Positions 49,395 through 63,200 of a stretch of DNA of 64,000 nucleotides are shown piece by piece. The stretch comes from Oxytricha trifallax (taxonomy: Eukaryota; Ciliophora; Spirotrichea; Sporadotrichida; Oxytrichidae). The position numbers and the translations under genes were made by a program. The DNA lies in NCBI GenBank assembly GCA_000711775.1, contig ARYC01000488.1, forward strand, positions 62,001 through 126,000. The letters are read 5' to 3'. Numbering within the stretch: position 1 is the stretch's first letter; every line of letters begins with the position of its first letter. Below the pieces are notes generated by a model. That model did no database searches. It had not been told where the DNA came from and was given only the letters and a program-made list of their open reading frames with translations.

Positions 49395-49810
49395 TTGTAG
49401 GAATACAATCGATTTGGGAAAATGAATTAAAATTAAAATTAAATAATTATTAATTAACTTCAGTTATGTTTTTGGAAAATTTCTCCAAACCCTAACAATA
49501 TTATACACTCTGGATAGCGCATTAATATTAAGACGGTGGTTGTTACTGCTATAATGATTTTATCTCTTCTCCCAAGCGGAAAAGACCCCTTTTACTGTTT
49601 TTGGTGGTTAGCTCAAAATCAAAATATCACGGTTCCAAGGATGATTCAGGAATATTTCCAATAGTAAAGTCAAGCTAAAATTGCGGGATCTACCGTAGAA
49701 TCAACTTAGATTTGAATTTTGAGTAACTTTGGATTTCATAACTGCCATGATTTTAATGATTAATTAATTTAATTTAAATTAATTTTCCCAAATCAAATGT
49801 ATTCCTACAA
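49395..49810. mobile_element. MITE5, same subtype as MITE1, 416 bp
   Basis: Ends are TTGTAGGAATACAATCGATT and the inverse, with TA at 49393-49394 and 49811-49812. The interior matches MITE1 read in the opposite direction, including the GGATAGCGCATTAA and CGGTGGTTGTTA blocks. Same length as MITE1. Confidence 0.85.
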
Positions 49811-49812
49811 TA

Positions 49813-50930
49813 GTTGGAATTGATTAATCCTTCTCGTTATTTTAAGAACAAAATATATTTTTTTATAAGATAAATATTTTAAAAGTTAAAATTATTATAT
49901 AAAATGTCAATTATTTTCGTATTTATCTAAGCCCAATATTTATTTAATTAAACTTTTCAAGATTACTAATAAAAGTTGTAAATTTAGATTCATTATATAG
50001 AATTATATTTTTAAAATAAATTTAGTAAACAGTTTTAAGAAAATAAACTTTCATTATCAAATTCTATAATTTTAATATTTGATAAGGAAATTTCTTAAGT
50101 CTCTTTACTTTCTATATATTGCAATTTTGATCTTATTCTCTGTTAATATTAAATTAAAATTTTATTTATGATAAAAGTATTAAGTGATATATTTTTAAAA
50201 GCTTGATCAAAACATGTCTAAGTTTCTCTATAAATTATTAAAAATTCAATGTATTTATATGCATACTTATAAATCAAAAAGAGATGGAGTTATATCTCTC
50301 AAAGATGCTTCTTAAGAAGAAAGGGTTATTAACATTATAGTAAAGTTTAATTTTATTTTAAATTTTATGAATAATATTAGGATCTTTTCAGAATTTAAAT
50401 AATGGTTGAATCAGATAATGATTATTAAATTGTATTAATATCAATTATATTAAGAATGGACTTATTTCAAACATTTTGTGTAAAAGTTTATGAATAGTAA
50501 ATTTTAAATTTTAAATACATTTCTATTTTATTATCTTTTTTAAAATTTTCTTATTTATTAAAGTAAAAACATTTGGATTGCATTAATTCCCTCATATTTT
50601 ATTAAATAAATAGCATTTTTTATTACTTTATTTCATTTCAAATACATTTATGCTGTAAAATGCATTTAATATAACATATTTAAACTGAATTAAAAATGCT
50701 GAAAATGAAAAAAGCTTAATTTTAAATATATAATATTTAAGTTAAAAATTAAAAATTAGCATTAAAAAAATCTTAAAATAAAGGTTAAATAAATTATAAT
50801 TACTATTTTTAACAAAAGTTAAAATATTTATTTTTATTTCTTTTTTATATTGAAAACAGATTTCATGATTTTAATATTAACAAATTAATTTTATATAATA
50901 AAACAGTCATTAGATGACATTTTATTTGTA
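49813..50930. other. AT-rich stretch without genes
   Basis: About 1.1 kb of low-complexity A/T sequence. No sustained frame or structured repeat was found on either strand. Confidence 0.5.
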
Positions 50931-50933
50931 GAG

Positions 50934-51305
50934 GGTGTGTGGGTGATAAGCTGTAAGGTGTTGACAAGTCCCCAGACCATTTGGATGCTTGTTCCAAAGA
51001 GGACACTGAGTCCCGCACTCCCGTAGAGCACCGACTCCAGGACGACTGCAGTGACTTGACTTGTCTGGTCCATGATGTCCTCGTCATCCAGTTGGGGAGG
51101 CAGGTCCACAGAGATCGCCACACTCTGCTGTTGCAGTTTGTTTTGGAAAGATACCTTCAGCTGATCCTGAATCTGGGAGAGGGAGATGTCACCTGGGCTG
51201 TCGAAGGCAAGCTTAATCACCACAGAACTCAAGCCATTCTCCAGAATCCTCAATGAACTTATTTCTGACTCGCTACTCCCTTGCTGCAAAATGAACTTCA
51301 AATCT
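50934..51305 (-). CDS. M4 fragment: isolated copy of the juxtamembrane block
   Basis: This minus-strand block has no stop and encodes KFILQQGSSESEISSLRILE.. to TLQLITHTP, matching the M2 block 42381-42752. Two M2 Gln codons written TAA and TAG are CAA and CAG here. Its neighbours are AT-rich and do not contain the cadherin-like repeats or membrane helices that should flank it. It is either one coding segment of a scrambled gene or a stranded duplicate. Its preserved open frame suggests it is still, or was recently, functional. Confidence 0.8.
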
Positions 51306-52189
51306 TCAAGATTTTTTTCCGAAGGTTAATATTATGAATTTTAAAATATTTTATAGTTTGGCTCATTTAAAATCCCAAAAATTAATTGAGTAGTTTTATT
51401 CATGTTTTCATTAATATGGGTAAATTTTCGTGTTGTTTTTTATAATAATATAGATTTTTTAAGTTTAGCAAATGATTTTGTTAATTTATTTAGATATATA
51501 TATATAAAAACTTGGTAGTGTAAGTTAATATTTTTAATAGCAATTTTTTGAGTGTTTGTCTATCTTTATAAATGATCAACAAGTTTAATTGTTTTTATGA
51601 AGCTAAATTTCTCAATTATTAATAATCTTTTAATATTTTAGAATAAAAATTAGCTTACAATAAGGAAGTGAATCACTTTTTAAATATCTATTCTTCTTTA
51701 TTATATAGTATTGATAATTTCTTATTAGAGCTTATTTCCCAAAGTACTGAAAGAGTTTAATAGTAAGAACCTAATATAGGTGAAATAAATGTTTTTAAAA
51801 ATATAAAAATCTCAAATTTACTCTTTATTTTGTTATAAAAAGATTATAAACATAAAATAATGCATTCTAACATCACCTAAATTAAGCACTTATTATATAT
51901 AGGTATCTTGTAGGAGTTTAGCTAAAATATCTATTGGATAATGATGTAAGAGTTGTAAACAAGTTTTAAGGAAAAATTCATTGATAAAAATTACGAGTTT
52001 AAAATTTAAACCATTAAAATAAATGTTTAAATGAATTTAATAACAAATAAGTACAAAATAAAAAGAAACCCTAATACCCAACATTTCCCATATCAATCAA
52101 AGCACAGAAAGACTATTGGAGGGTTTTAAAATTTTTATTAAAAAATAAAAAGTGTCTATTTGTAATCTAAATTGTGAAATGATTTTGAT

Positions 52190-52660
52190 TTGTAGTCGAA
52201 TACAAATATTTGGTATTGGGGAGCGTCTGACATGGCCACTACATAATTTGCGGAGCCATCTTAAATGTTGCATTAATTTATTTTTTAGGGATTCACTACT
52301 CCACCTGTCGATTAATATTGTTTACCCCATTAAACCTTCCCTGTTAAACTACTGATTTTCAATATTATTGGAGAGTTAGGCGAGGATACCAAATCGTTAG
52401 AACTGGAGTAAATTAAATAAAAATTATTAACAGTATAATATATTTTATAATATAGTAGCCAGCTACAATTAAGGTAGACTATGTTGAATCTTAAACTATA
52501 CATTAAAAGCTGGTGTGACTTTGAGAGCCTCCTAGAATTTATGGAAATGCATTAATAGGCTGTTTGCTAAAGCATATTATATCAAGTTCATTTGACATTA
52601 AAGTTCAATTTCTATCTAAACATTAATTATTTTCTGGAGTTGTCTTAGTTTCTTAAATAA
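52190..52660 (-). CDS. M4 fragment: N-terminal propeller-like module
   Basis: The minus strand reads PINAFPQILGGSQSHTSFQC.., STQSTLIVAGYY, SSNDLVSSPNSPIILKISSL and SANYVVAMSDAPQYQIFVFD. It is the paralog of 48590-49080, with strong DNA identity around 52193-52385. An AT-rich insert (about 52405-52465) splits it. No signal peptide or start codon was identified. With the 50934-51305 block it forms an incomplete fourth copy of the membrane family. Confidence 0.6.
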
Positions 52661-53029
52661 TTATGATTAGAATCTATAGCAATTAATTTTGAAATGTAAA
52701 TTATAACAAATATTATGAAATGATTTCATTATGTAAAAAGCAATATTTTAAATAAACTTAAAAATATAACAAACCTTTTTAATCATAATCTTGGAATTTT
52801 TTTCATTAAATTTAAAAAGCAATAGTAGCGGTTTGAAACAAAAGGTTCTCCGTACAACATGTTGATTATTAGAGCATCTGCATATTTTAGAGCAAGATAT
52901 TAAAAAAAAACTCGAAGACATTGTTTATTTTAGCTTGTAATAGATAGATAGATTAATTAATTGTTTAAAGGTATAAGATTTATTTATTGCTGTTAATCCA
53001 ACATTTTATTTATTATTTTTACAATATTA

Positions 53030-53412
53030 TTACTAAAAAAAATAAATTCGAAATTGGAATATTAATAATAATTAAATTAATAATTATTCATATTCATGGC
53101 AGTTAAAGTTGGCCAAATTAAATGATCTTGGATTCATTCATTCGAAAGATGATTTTGACTTTATAATTTGCAATGTATCGAGGGAGAGAGCTATTTTGAC
53201 TTTATGTTAAGGTATAATTTTTTCAATTTAGAGTTGTTTAATTAAAGCCTAGTTAACTCGCTCCCTCGAAATATTGCATATAATAAAGTCAAAATCATCT
53301 TTCGAATGAATGAGTCCAAGATCATTTATTTGGCCAACTTTAACTGCCACTAATTTTATTAATTGTTAATTTAATTTAAATTAATTTCTCAATTTCGAAT
53401 GCATTCCTACAA
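53030..53412. mobile_element. MITE6, foldback subtype, left end degraded
   Basis: The right end ..GCATTCCTACAA plus TA is typical; the left end has decayed to TTACTAAAAAAAATAAATTCG. The arms share the family core (GGCAGTTAAAGTTGGCCAA). Confidence 0.75.
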
Positions 53413-54683
53413 TATTAATAATTTATTAAATTTTTGAATAAGGTCTCATAATCATAATTAATCTATTTCTATAAAACTGTATAAATAGCCCTTAATCAAA
53501 GAAACAAGTTTTATACTAATTCTCATTTAAATATTTTTCAATTAATTTTTATATTTCCCACTAATTCCTAATTTCTTATCTATTTAATATTACGCTCTCT
53601 TTATTTTGATTTTTAAGGAAATAATTTATTGAAATTAATAAACTAATTAGATTAGTTAAGTATAATTCAGAGAAATTAATAATATTTGATGCAATTAATT
53701 AGAAATCTAACTTTAAATATATTTCATGTTTTTATTCACAAATTTTATTAAATTTTAAAGAATAGTGAATTTCTTCGTCCTTTTGGCAATTAAAAAAATA
53801 TAGAAATAATTTAATAAATATTAACTAGTATTTAATATTATTTTTCTTTATTTTATTGGTTGTGCAATTACCTTTTCTTTTCATTGTGAATTTATAAATT
53901 ATTATCCAAATATATTCCATTATAAAAAATTTAACAAAAAACATAAGATAATTCTTTCTAGATACTATTATAATTCTTTAAATATGATTTCTAGAAAATT
54001 CTTTGTTATTAATATTAATCCTATATCATCATATGAGTCGCTCACAATTAAAGCTTTTTGCCAGCTGCAGCATATAAGCTAAAATTAAGGAATTAGAAGA
54101 TATCCAAAAAGAATTAGAAGTTAATATGATACCTCATCTAAACTCCAAAAATATTTGCAACACTGAAATAATGATTTTGTTTTAAACGATAGAATATTTT
54201 GTCTTACTTAATGATAGTATTATATCCTTAAATTAATTAAATTTTTAATGATTCTCCGTTCCACCTGCTTAGATTTAACTCATATATTCGTTCTAGAATG
54301 TAAAAAAACTGATATTCATTCTCCTATGTTTCAATTATGTGAAGCAAACAAATACTAAACGAAAGCTGATATTTTAGGCTATACTTTTTAAAAATTTAAA
54401 TCTATAAATATTAATAGCAAAAGATACCTTTACTCTAAATTGATTTATTTTAATAAGCAATTAATTATTCTTAATTTATGTAATATAATTTATTTCTGCA
54501 TATCAAATGTTTTTGGTGAATATTACTTAAATGTTCATTATTTTCTATTTAGCTACTCTCTTTTTATGATGTATTTTATTGTTGCTTTAAATCTTATAAT
54601 TCATTATTTCTACGACCATATAATGAAATTTAACTGCTTAAAAACTCTCTTTCATTTAATTAAATATATATTGACAATATTTT
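53413..54683. other. AT-rich stretch without clear genes
   Basis: No sustained coding frame seen, apart from short ambiguous stretches around 54250-54420. The plus-strand frame starting at 54440 is discussed among rejected items. Confidence 0.4.
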
Positions 54684-55530
54684 TCAATACAATTTCATTT
54701 TATTTATATAATTTAAATTATTATTGCCTTCCAAATTATTATAATTGCTTGAATAATCAGCAATTAATTCAACATTATTGTGCAAATCTTAAACTTCAAT
54801 TGTTGGCTTCTGTTTCTATGGACTATCAAAGTCTTATGTGTTGTTTCTGTGTTCGATCTATTCATCCACAAAAGCCAATTTAATTAAATATATTTACAAT
54901 AATTAATCAATATGATATTATTTATATTTCATAAAATTAATTTAGTGTTTAAGAATGGATTTTACTTTTTAGATAGAATTTTCCTAGAGGTATCATTTTG
55001 GAAACTTAATAAAAAAAAAATACTTATTTGTATTTAATTCTTTATAATTAAATAAATTTAACTTTGACTATTAGTCTTCTCAAATGTGTTATATTAAACA
55101 TTTGGCAAAATTATACCCCAAAAACTATAATCAAATATTTTATGAAAATTATTTATGAACTAAATAAAAATTAAAATATATATAATGTCAATAAATGGAA
55201 AGCAATCACACATGTTGCTATCTATTTTTATAAAACCTTAATGCGTTTACCAACATCCATGCTGATAGACTGGTAGAGACTTAGTTCCTTATATTGAATA
55301 TGTTTGAAGTATAACTGCTGGAATGATTCGTCAGTTAATATTTAATTTCAATTCTAAAAATTAACTAACTAACAACCTAATTTTAAATATAAAAATTTAG
55401 CAAACAAACTTTCTCTCTAAGTATTTATTATAATTTATATTTTTTTAGGTTAAATATCGACATCTCTGGGTGTGTTTGATGCTGATATTTACTTGCCTAC
55501 CCTCACTAAAGATTCAAATAAATTATTTAT
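54684..55530 (-). CDS. unidentified coding blocks, hydrophilic protein
   Basis: Three minus-strand blocks have coding character: ..SLVRVGKQISASNTPRDVDI (~55510-55440), ILTDESFQQLYFKHIQYKEL.. (~55345-55215) and LAFVDEQIEHRNNTQDFDSP.. (54885 to TGA 54686-54684). They are charged and Gln/Asn-rich like the cytoplasmic tails of the membrane family, and lie on the same strand. No membrane segment was found immediately upstream. It may be the tail of another copy cut off by MITE7, or a separate gene. Confidence 0.45.
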
Positions 55531-55776
55531 TAATTAAATAATAAAATAGATCTATTTGATAACTAACTACGGTTTATTTATATTTCATTCAATTTGGAGT
55601 TGCTGTCATATGCTTTCTAATAATCATCAAATCTTAAATATTTAATAATCTTAAAGAATTAATCGACATCAAATAAACTAAAAGAAAATATTTCGATCAA
55701 ATTCAACAGGATTTAAACCCCAGATATATACATGAAATATTGATATATATTCTTTTACGAATTATAAGATAGATTA

Positions 55777-56191
55777 TTGTAGGAATACATTTGAATTTGG
55801 AAAATTAATTAAAAATAAATAAATGTTAATCTAAATTATTGGCAGTTAACTTTCTTGAAACCTAGACAATATGGTACTCTTTCGATAGAGAATTCAAAAT
55901 TAGCTGGACTTTACTATTGGCGATACCTCTCTATCGCATCTCTGGAGCGAGGTAAAATCAACTTAAATTTAGATTTGTTAAGTTGATTAACAAATCAAAA
56001 ATTTAAGTTGATTTACCTCGCTCCAGAGATGCGATAGAGAGGTATCGCCAGTAGTAAAGTCCAGCTAATTTTGAATTCTCTATCGAAAGAGTACCATATT
56101 GTCTAGGTTTCAAGAAAGTTAACTGCCAATAATTTAGATTAACATTTATTTATTTTTAATTAATTTTCCAAATTCAAATGTATTCCTACTA
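55777..56191. mobile_element. MITE7, foldback subtype, 415 bp, arms nearly perfect
   Basis: Ends are TTGTAGGAATACATTTGAAT and the inverse ..AATGTATTCCTACTA. The arms (about 200 bp) match almost base for base around a centre near 55985, making this the best-preserved copy in the window. Confidence 0.88.
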
Positions 56192-57248
56192 TAATCTATC
56201 TTATAATTTAATTCTTATATAGATTTTCAATATTATTCTATATTATTTAATCAAATATTAAATTTATTTCTAAATAAACTTGAGTAGATATTTATTAACT
56301 TACTAACATTATTTTGACCTTGATTTATAAATTATTAACACTAGAAAATATTGATTTTTTTAGTTAAAAAATAATTTATTTTTCAGGACCAAGGTATAAT
56401 TTTTTATAATTAACTATCTGAGTTTAAAGACTAGAATGTAATTATAGAAACTATATTTAAAAAAAAATAAATTAATCATTTATTTATGTTTTAATAGTTG
56501 TTGTTATTATTGTACTGTTATATATTACTACTACTTCGGTAATTATTGACTATTTTCATGTTTTTATTTGCATAAAGAGTTTATTTGTCTTATCTTCCAC
56601 TTGAATTTGCTGGACTATTGTTGTTATAATCACTTAATTAAATTAATTTAGAGGAACTCTTAGGAATTTGAATGTTGTTATTGCTGTTGTCGAACATTAG
56701 ATTATGAGTTTATTCATGAAAATAAATAGTTAAATACTTCATAGAAATATTCAAAATATTATGGAATAGACTTTATTTTTCTATAGTTAGCAATTCATTT
56801 ATTATTTCATTTTTTGTTCATAAATTTAAAGAATCTACTAAAATTATCTAAAAGTCATAACAATTAACTATGATTTTCAAGTTCTTAAGTGTAATTAAAG
56901 ATTATTTTTAAAATACTTTTAAAAGTAGAATTTTCTAAGAAGAATAAATCATTTTGCTAAAATTCTAAATTATATTCTTCTTTCTAAAATAAAAATACTT
57001 GCAATAAACTATTTTAATTTTTAAATGCACTTTCCTGACAAATAATAATCATCGTGTAAATTCAAAATTTTAGTATTAATCCTACATAAAATAAAATATT
57101 TGGTGATTCTAATATATTTAAATTCTAAATGAATTGTAAATTAGCATTTAATGTAATATATTACTAAGTTGACAACTTAGAGTTTCTAATATTTTTGCTA
57201 CTACCATATCCATCTCGCTATGAACTATTACTGCATTCACTATCCTCC
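56192..57248. other. AT-rich stretch, no gene seen
   Basis: Contains scattered short runs such as TTGTTGTTATTATTG but no sustained frame. It precedes the end of M6. Confidence 0.4.
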
Positions 57249-60200
57249 TCAAAAATATTATCTATTTAGACAGCTGGCATATTTAATGAAGCCTGCTTAT
57301 ATACAAATAATTAAATAATTATCAACTTCAGTTATATATAATATAAACTTTTAATTGACATCAGGAGTTAAATAAGACGGGATTCCTATATGATCAATTA
57401 AATATGTTGTTTAACATTGTATATTTCGTTTTTTATATTTTTTAAACATTAAAAAAATCAGATGAAATCTTAAATTTGCTAAGAGCGTTCTTTATTTAGA
57501 TATCCAACTATTCTGAATTTCTAGTTTTAACAACTTGCCTTTATATTTGTAAAAAATCTTTAAATTTGATTTATATTTGTGGCTTCTGTTCTGTTTGTCC
57601 AAAAGCTTGTAATCTTTAATTGCTATATGTAAGTTAATCATCGATTTCAGGCTAATAAATAAATCATAAAATATAATCATGACTACACTTGTAGATTCTT
57701 CTCAGATTAAACTTTAAATTTCCTGCTCTTATTTTGTCCAAATTTTCTCTCTAGTCCAATCTCAAAACTAGTCCTATCACTTAACTTTACATCTAATTCA
57801 CGCATTGTAGATTGGTTGTTAATGTCGTCCTCTGCTTCATTTATTACAGTTAGATTATTTACAATAAAACAATAAATATAGTAATAATAATGAAAATTAT
57901 AGATCAAGTTTGATTGATTTCTTCTAATCTTTATTGCTTAATTTTTTGAAATTTTTACTCATGCTTATACTATAAATTTAAAATGTTGACTAAAAATTCA
58001 TCTTGTTAAAATTAATCCATATTATTTATATTTAATGCTTGGTATCATTTATAGTTAAGTTTTCATATGTTTTCTAATTCTTAGCCATCTTTAAATCTTT
58101 TTATATAAATCTAAGCTCAGCAAGTACACCAGTATTATTATGTTGATTAATATATTCGCTAAGAAAATACTTATAAAAATGTCACTATACAGCATTTTTA
58201 CTCTGTAGTCCAATACGAAATCATTCATAAAATACTAAAAATGTATACATTCATTAAGTTATATTTTTTATGATATCTTTTTGCAAATAAGTAAATTTTA
58301 AAATTATTATTATAATAATTGATTGTATACTAGCATAATGTAGCTGAGTATTAGAGTGGTAAATTCATTAAATAGCTCCATTTTGTAATTTTCTGCTAAT
58401 GGCTAGGCTCCCAATAAAAACACAAGATACATTGCGTTTCCCAATATGAAGAAGTGTACTTAAAACATATATTAAAATTATACTTGAAGGGATAAGTAAT
58501 TTGACAGTGTAAACACAAAAGTTATGTATATAAATCTTCTTACTATAAAAGTAGTGTGGAAAAAGATTGACCATGGATTGAACTAGTTTAAAGACTCCAC
58601 AACTTTTTAAATATATAGTATTTTATTCTTTAATGATTTATTAAGTGAATTTAAACATAATGATTTATTAAACTTCTGAAAAATATTTCGTTATTGCCTT
58701 TGCTTCATATCTCTCTAAATATCTGTAAAGATATATGTTTTTAATTATTTGTAAAATGTTAAAACTTGTTAAACAAAACTGACATTATTCTTATATATTA
58801 TAAGATTAATTACCCAAAAAAAATGGGAAAATAAACTTTTAAGAAAAAAACAATAAATTTATTCATTTTATTATATCCTATATACCTCAGTTAAATCTTA
58901 AATTTAGTTTTTTTTCAATTACTATCTTACAATTTTTTTGGCTCCTAATAATATAATGACTTATTTTTAATTAAAAAAAAAGATAAAAGGGCGATAGAAT
59001 TGCAAATAGTAGATTTATTAAAGTGAATACAATTCCAAGAATTATACTGACAATTTCACCAGGAGTAGATACTTTTGCTAAATCAAAATTTAAAACTGCT
59101 GAGAATCCAGCTTCTAAACAGGTCTCCAAAAAGTATCTAAAGAATGAATTGAAAAACAGGTATGTTTGTAGTTTCATCGAAATTTGCCATAATCTTTAAA
59201 ATATAAATAATATAGTGTAATATATATTTATATATAGAAGTCTTCCAGATGTCTCCTTATTTTAAATTACAAAGTATATCATACTCAAGAATCAAAACCC
59301 CAAAACCCCTTAGTGAGATTTATAGGTACTTTTATTTGTAATGTATAGTTTGGGTCTTATTGGGGTTAGTAGAGAAAGTGCAGGTTTTATGTGAATTTTA
59401 AGTTTATTTAATGATTATTAGGCGATTTAACTTAAACAAATTTGATCAGCTTGTCTTTATTGTTATCTCTTGAATCTTGCTCTCTATAGTGGCTCAAGTA
59501 AATCGTCTAAGGATTATCTTGGATATGATGGTGCTCTTACAATTATCATGTCTACAATCTGTTTGATTTCTTTGCAGGTATCTTCCTGCTTTATATGATC
59601 ACTGGCTAAACTCATTGATTATTTCTCTTATTTGGTACCATAGAAGGACATACATTCCATGTAACTCTCTAAAATTATAGCAACTACTGCCCATACATCC
59701 CACTAAACTGATCCATTCGTCCACTTCTCTCTTATTGGGAAGTAGCCAGGAGTGCCAAGAACCTTTGCTAAAGTTACTATCTCTTATCTTAAGGCTCTAT
59801 TGAAATCGATAACTACGACTTCTAAAGGGCAGAGGTTCAGCATTACATTTTCAGAATTCAAGTCTCTATAAACATATCGAAGTTCATGCAACTCCTTGAC
59901 ACCCATTACCATATCTGAAAGTATTTCATTCTAATAATCTGGGTATCTGTTATGATATAAATAATCTCTCAGAGTCATTTAATATTTCTTAAGTCTCACT
60001 GGGATAAAACCATAGCTTAAAATAACACCATCTAGCTAAAGCAAGTTCTAGCAATCTTTTCTTTATGCCTCTCTAAGAATCATATGATCGTTAGCAAACT
60101 CATTTTAGTATTGCTCGTTCTTAAAGAGATAGCTGAAAGGGTACACCTTGTATGCATACTCATCAACTACTATAATCTTTGGTTTGTTAGGAACACTTAT

Positions 60201-63200
60201 ATGCAAGTAATTCTCAAAAAAATTACTAAGATTAATTGCATTCAATGCAGGAATGCTTATAGCTTTTGCTTGGAAGCAGGCTAGAATTGTATTGCCTGCA
60301 GGTTAGTTCATCGATTCTTATCTTTTCTGTCTCTTGAATTTCTCCAGTAACTCTCTTTAATACTCGAGAGTATTTGATTTTCTTTTAGCTGACAAAAATT
60401 TTTATGTCTCTTTATCTTAAATCAAGAACTCACTGATGTGATGCTTTTACATGTTCTCTTAACTTTTGCAGAGTGAGTGTAAGACATCATACAAGTTGTG
60501 CATTAGTACCTTCCATCCACTTATTCATGCTTGAAATATATCATGGCTTTGCCAGAGTGTACCTCTTTAAGGTGTCTCTTCAAGCTTTTTTAGGTTGAGA
60601 AAAGATTCTAGCAGTCTTCACATGAAAATGTTTTTATCATTTCAATAGAAAGCTGTTCTTTTAGGTCCTCAACATATTCAATTTATGTTTAAATTCCTAT
60701 CTCTGCTCTATCCTTTAAGTTCTATACTACTATTTTGAAGACCTCTGCTTCAAACTCAAGAGCTCTTAGCTCTACTTCCCTCTCAATATAAATAACTTCT
60801 GACATTTTAGTTAAGCCAAAGGGAGCTATGATTATCCACTGCTAAGAGAAACTGCTTTTCGATTTAAATAAGCCGCCATGCTTAATTCAAATTTATATTT
60901 CTAATTTAAAGCTCTAATAGCCTCTCTAGTTATAGTTGCTCTGCACAGGAGTTGGCACTGCACCAATAATGGTTGATTTTGAAGTATTAGAGATCATATT
61001 TATGCTTAGTTTTAACTATATTTTTTCTAATTTCATGCTTAATAATTTTAATTTTGGTACCAACTTAGATAAAATTCAAGTTGGTATTGGTACCAATTAG
61101 GTTTTGAACCAATTTGGAACTTTCCTTTTAAAACCTCATTAGTTTAAAACTAGGTACTAATTAAGTTTTGGTACTATTAAATTGGCATCAATTCAAATTA
61201 AACGGAATTAGTACCAGTACTAATTAAATTTAAACAAATTTAGTACTAATTTAATGGAACTAAATTGATAAAAATGGAGCTCCATCTCTGAAGTTTGTTA
61301 CAGCTTCTGTCAGCTTTCTCCAAATATCTTTACTAGGTTGATCTCCTATAAGATGCCCAAATTTAATACTAAGATTTTAAGCAGTAGGATCCAGAACTCT
61401 ATAAATTAAAATTTGAAATTCAATAAAAACAGAAGGAACAAGGATGGAATCTATAAGCACTGCAATGAAGAGGGTTGAAGCTTAAGAAATGATAACAATA
61501 TTTTGAAGCAAGGAAGATCTCTATCAATACCTCACTCAGCATGGTAAGCATGTGACATATACTTAATCATATACTATAGTGTGCTTATTCCATCCAACGA
61601 TGGAAGGTACCAAAATCTCATTCTTAAAAGCGATACTCTGTGATGAGAAGAAAGCCTTAAAAAACGATGAAATTAAGTAGATAGAAATACCAAACTACCC
61701 AGAGATTTCAGTCACTAATCTTTATGAGGATGCCATGTAAGATGAAGAGTTGGTAGTTTATCTTCCTACCAAGAAACAACTATCTAACAAGCTTCCAGAA
61801 AGAAGCTTCTTCTTTGGAGTTCTTGGCACTTTAAGAGAGAGTTATATCAGAGAGATCATTGAAGAAGCTCACAAAAAACGCTACTCTATTTCTCCTGAAG
61901 ATTAAAAGAAGCAAGGCATACTAATAAGTGAAACCTGGCTCGCTGAGCTTAAGAAGCATCCATTCCTCTCTAGTAATTTTGTTTGATAACTTTGTAGGGA
62001 AACCTGGAAATGGTATATTCCTAATGAAAGAGAATGCAAAGGTTCACAGAGAGAGAAAGTCATAGAACTATTCATGAAGTGAGCAAGAGAGTTTATAAAG
62101 ATTTTTAAAAGCCAGATTAAATGAACATAGATGCAGGAGCTGGCACTTAGAGAAGAAATATGGGCCCAAGCAAGCAATAAGAAGAGAAGAAGAAGGATAA
62201 GCCTAATCCCTTTCTGGGTTTATTTAATATGTGAACTTATTCAATTAACTGATTTATAAACATTCATTCTTCCTTCTCTCGCACAAACTGTTGTCTTATC
62301 TATGCTTACTCTCTTGTAGCTACACTGAATCAAGTCTACTGTATCGATGGGCAAGTCATACATAAGGTGATATAGCAGCAGTTTCTTGTAGTGAGTCTTG
62401 ATTTAACTCCAATAGAATTCAATTCCATTAAATTAAGGGCTGTAAGGAATATTGTATACAGGAGTAATGTTTAACTCTTCATAAGCTTTCTTAGACTCCT
62501 TAGTCTTATGAACTGAGAGGTTGTCAACAAACAGGATGCTCTCTTGATCATTGTATTTATCTCTCAGCTTATGTGGGAACTCTATGTACTACTCTCGCTT
62601 AATAGAGCGAGGATGAATACCATAACTTTCTAATACTGAATCTTCACTTATACCAGCTAAAATTGCATGGGTGACTACATTCACTTTTTAATCATAGACT
62701 TCTATATTATCATACTTCTTATACCAAGACTTATTAATAAAGGTGTTGAAGGTGAATACAGCTTCATCAGCGTGTATGAACTTGATGTTATTGTCAATAG
62801 CCCTCTGCATTTAATCATATATATAGTTTAAATTATTGCTATAAAATGGAGCTGTAAAATCAATCACTCTCTTCACTCTGTTGACAGTCTTGAAAGTAAT
62901 ACCATTTCTTCTATTAATGTTGGCTATAGTCTAAAGAGAGATACGCATGCCAGGAAACCTGCGATGAACATTACAGCTCGCTAGCCAAGAGGAAAGTATG
63001 CCCAATACTTTAAAGTCTTAGAGTCACAGAAGTAGTCAATATGGGTCTAAGTGAACTTTTATTTTCTTACTGGATGTCTTCAAGTACCAGAATTAAAATG
63101 CTAAACTTCTAACTTGCAGAGATACCTATCAGTTAAGGCACTCTTGCGAAGAAGTCTTGCTATGGCTGCAAAATTTAGTACTGGTTTGACTAAGTCTATA

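Noticed and set aside
50981..51256. plus-strand ORF opposite the duplicated 372-bp block
   Set aside because: The TAA/CAA and TAG/CAG interchange and the homology to M1/M2 show the minus strand is the coding one.
54440..54883. 147-codon hydrophobic plus-strand ORF
   Set aside because: It depends on TAA being a stop and is Ile/Leu/Tyr-rich as expected of AT-rich antisense. The minus strand has a better hydrophilic frame ending at 54684.
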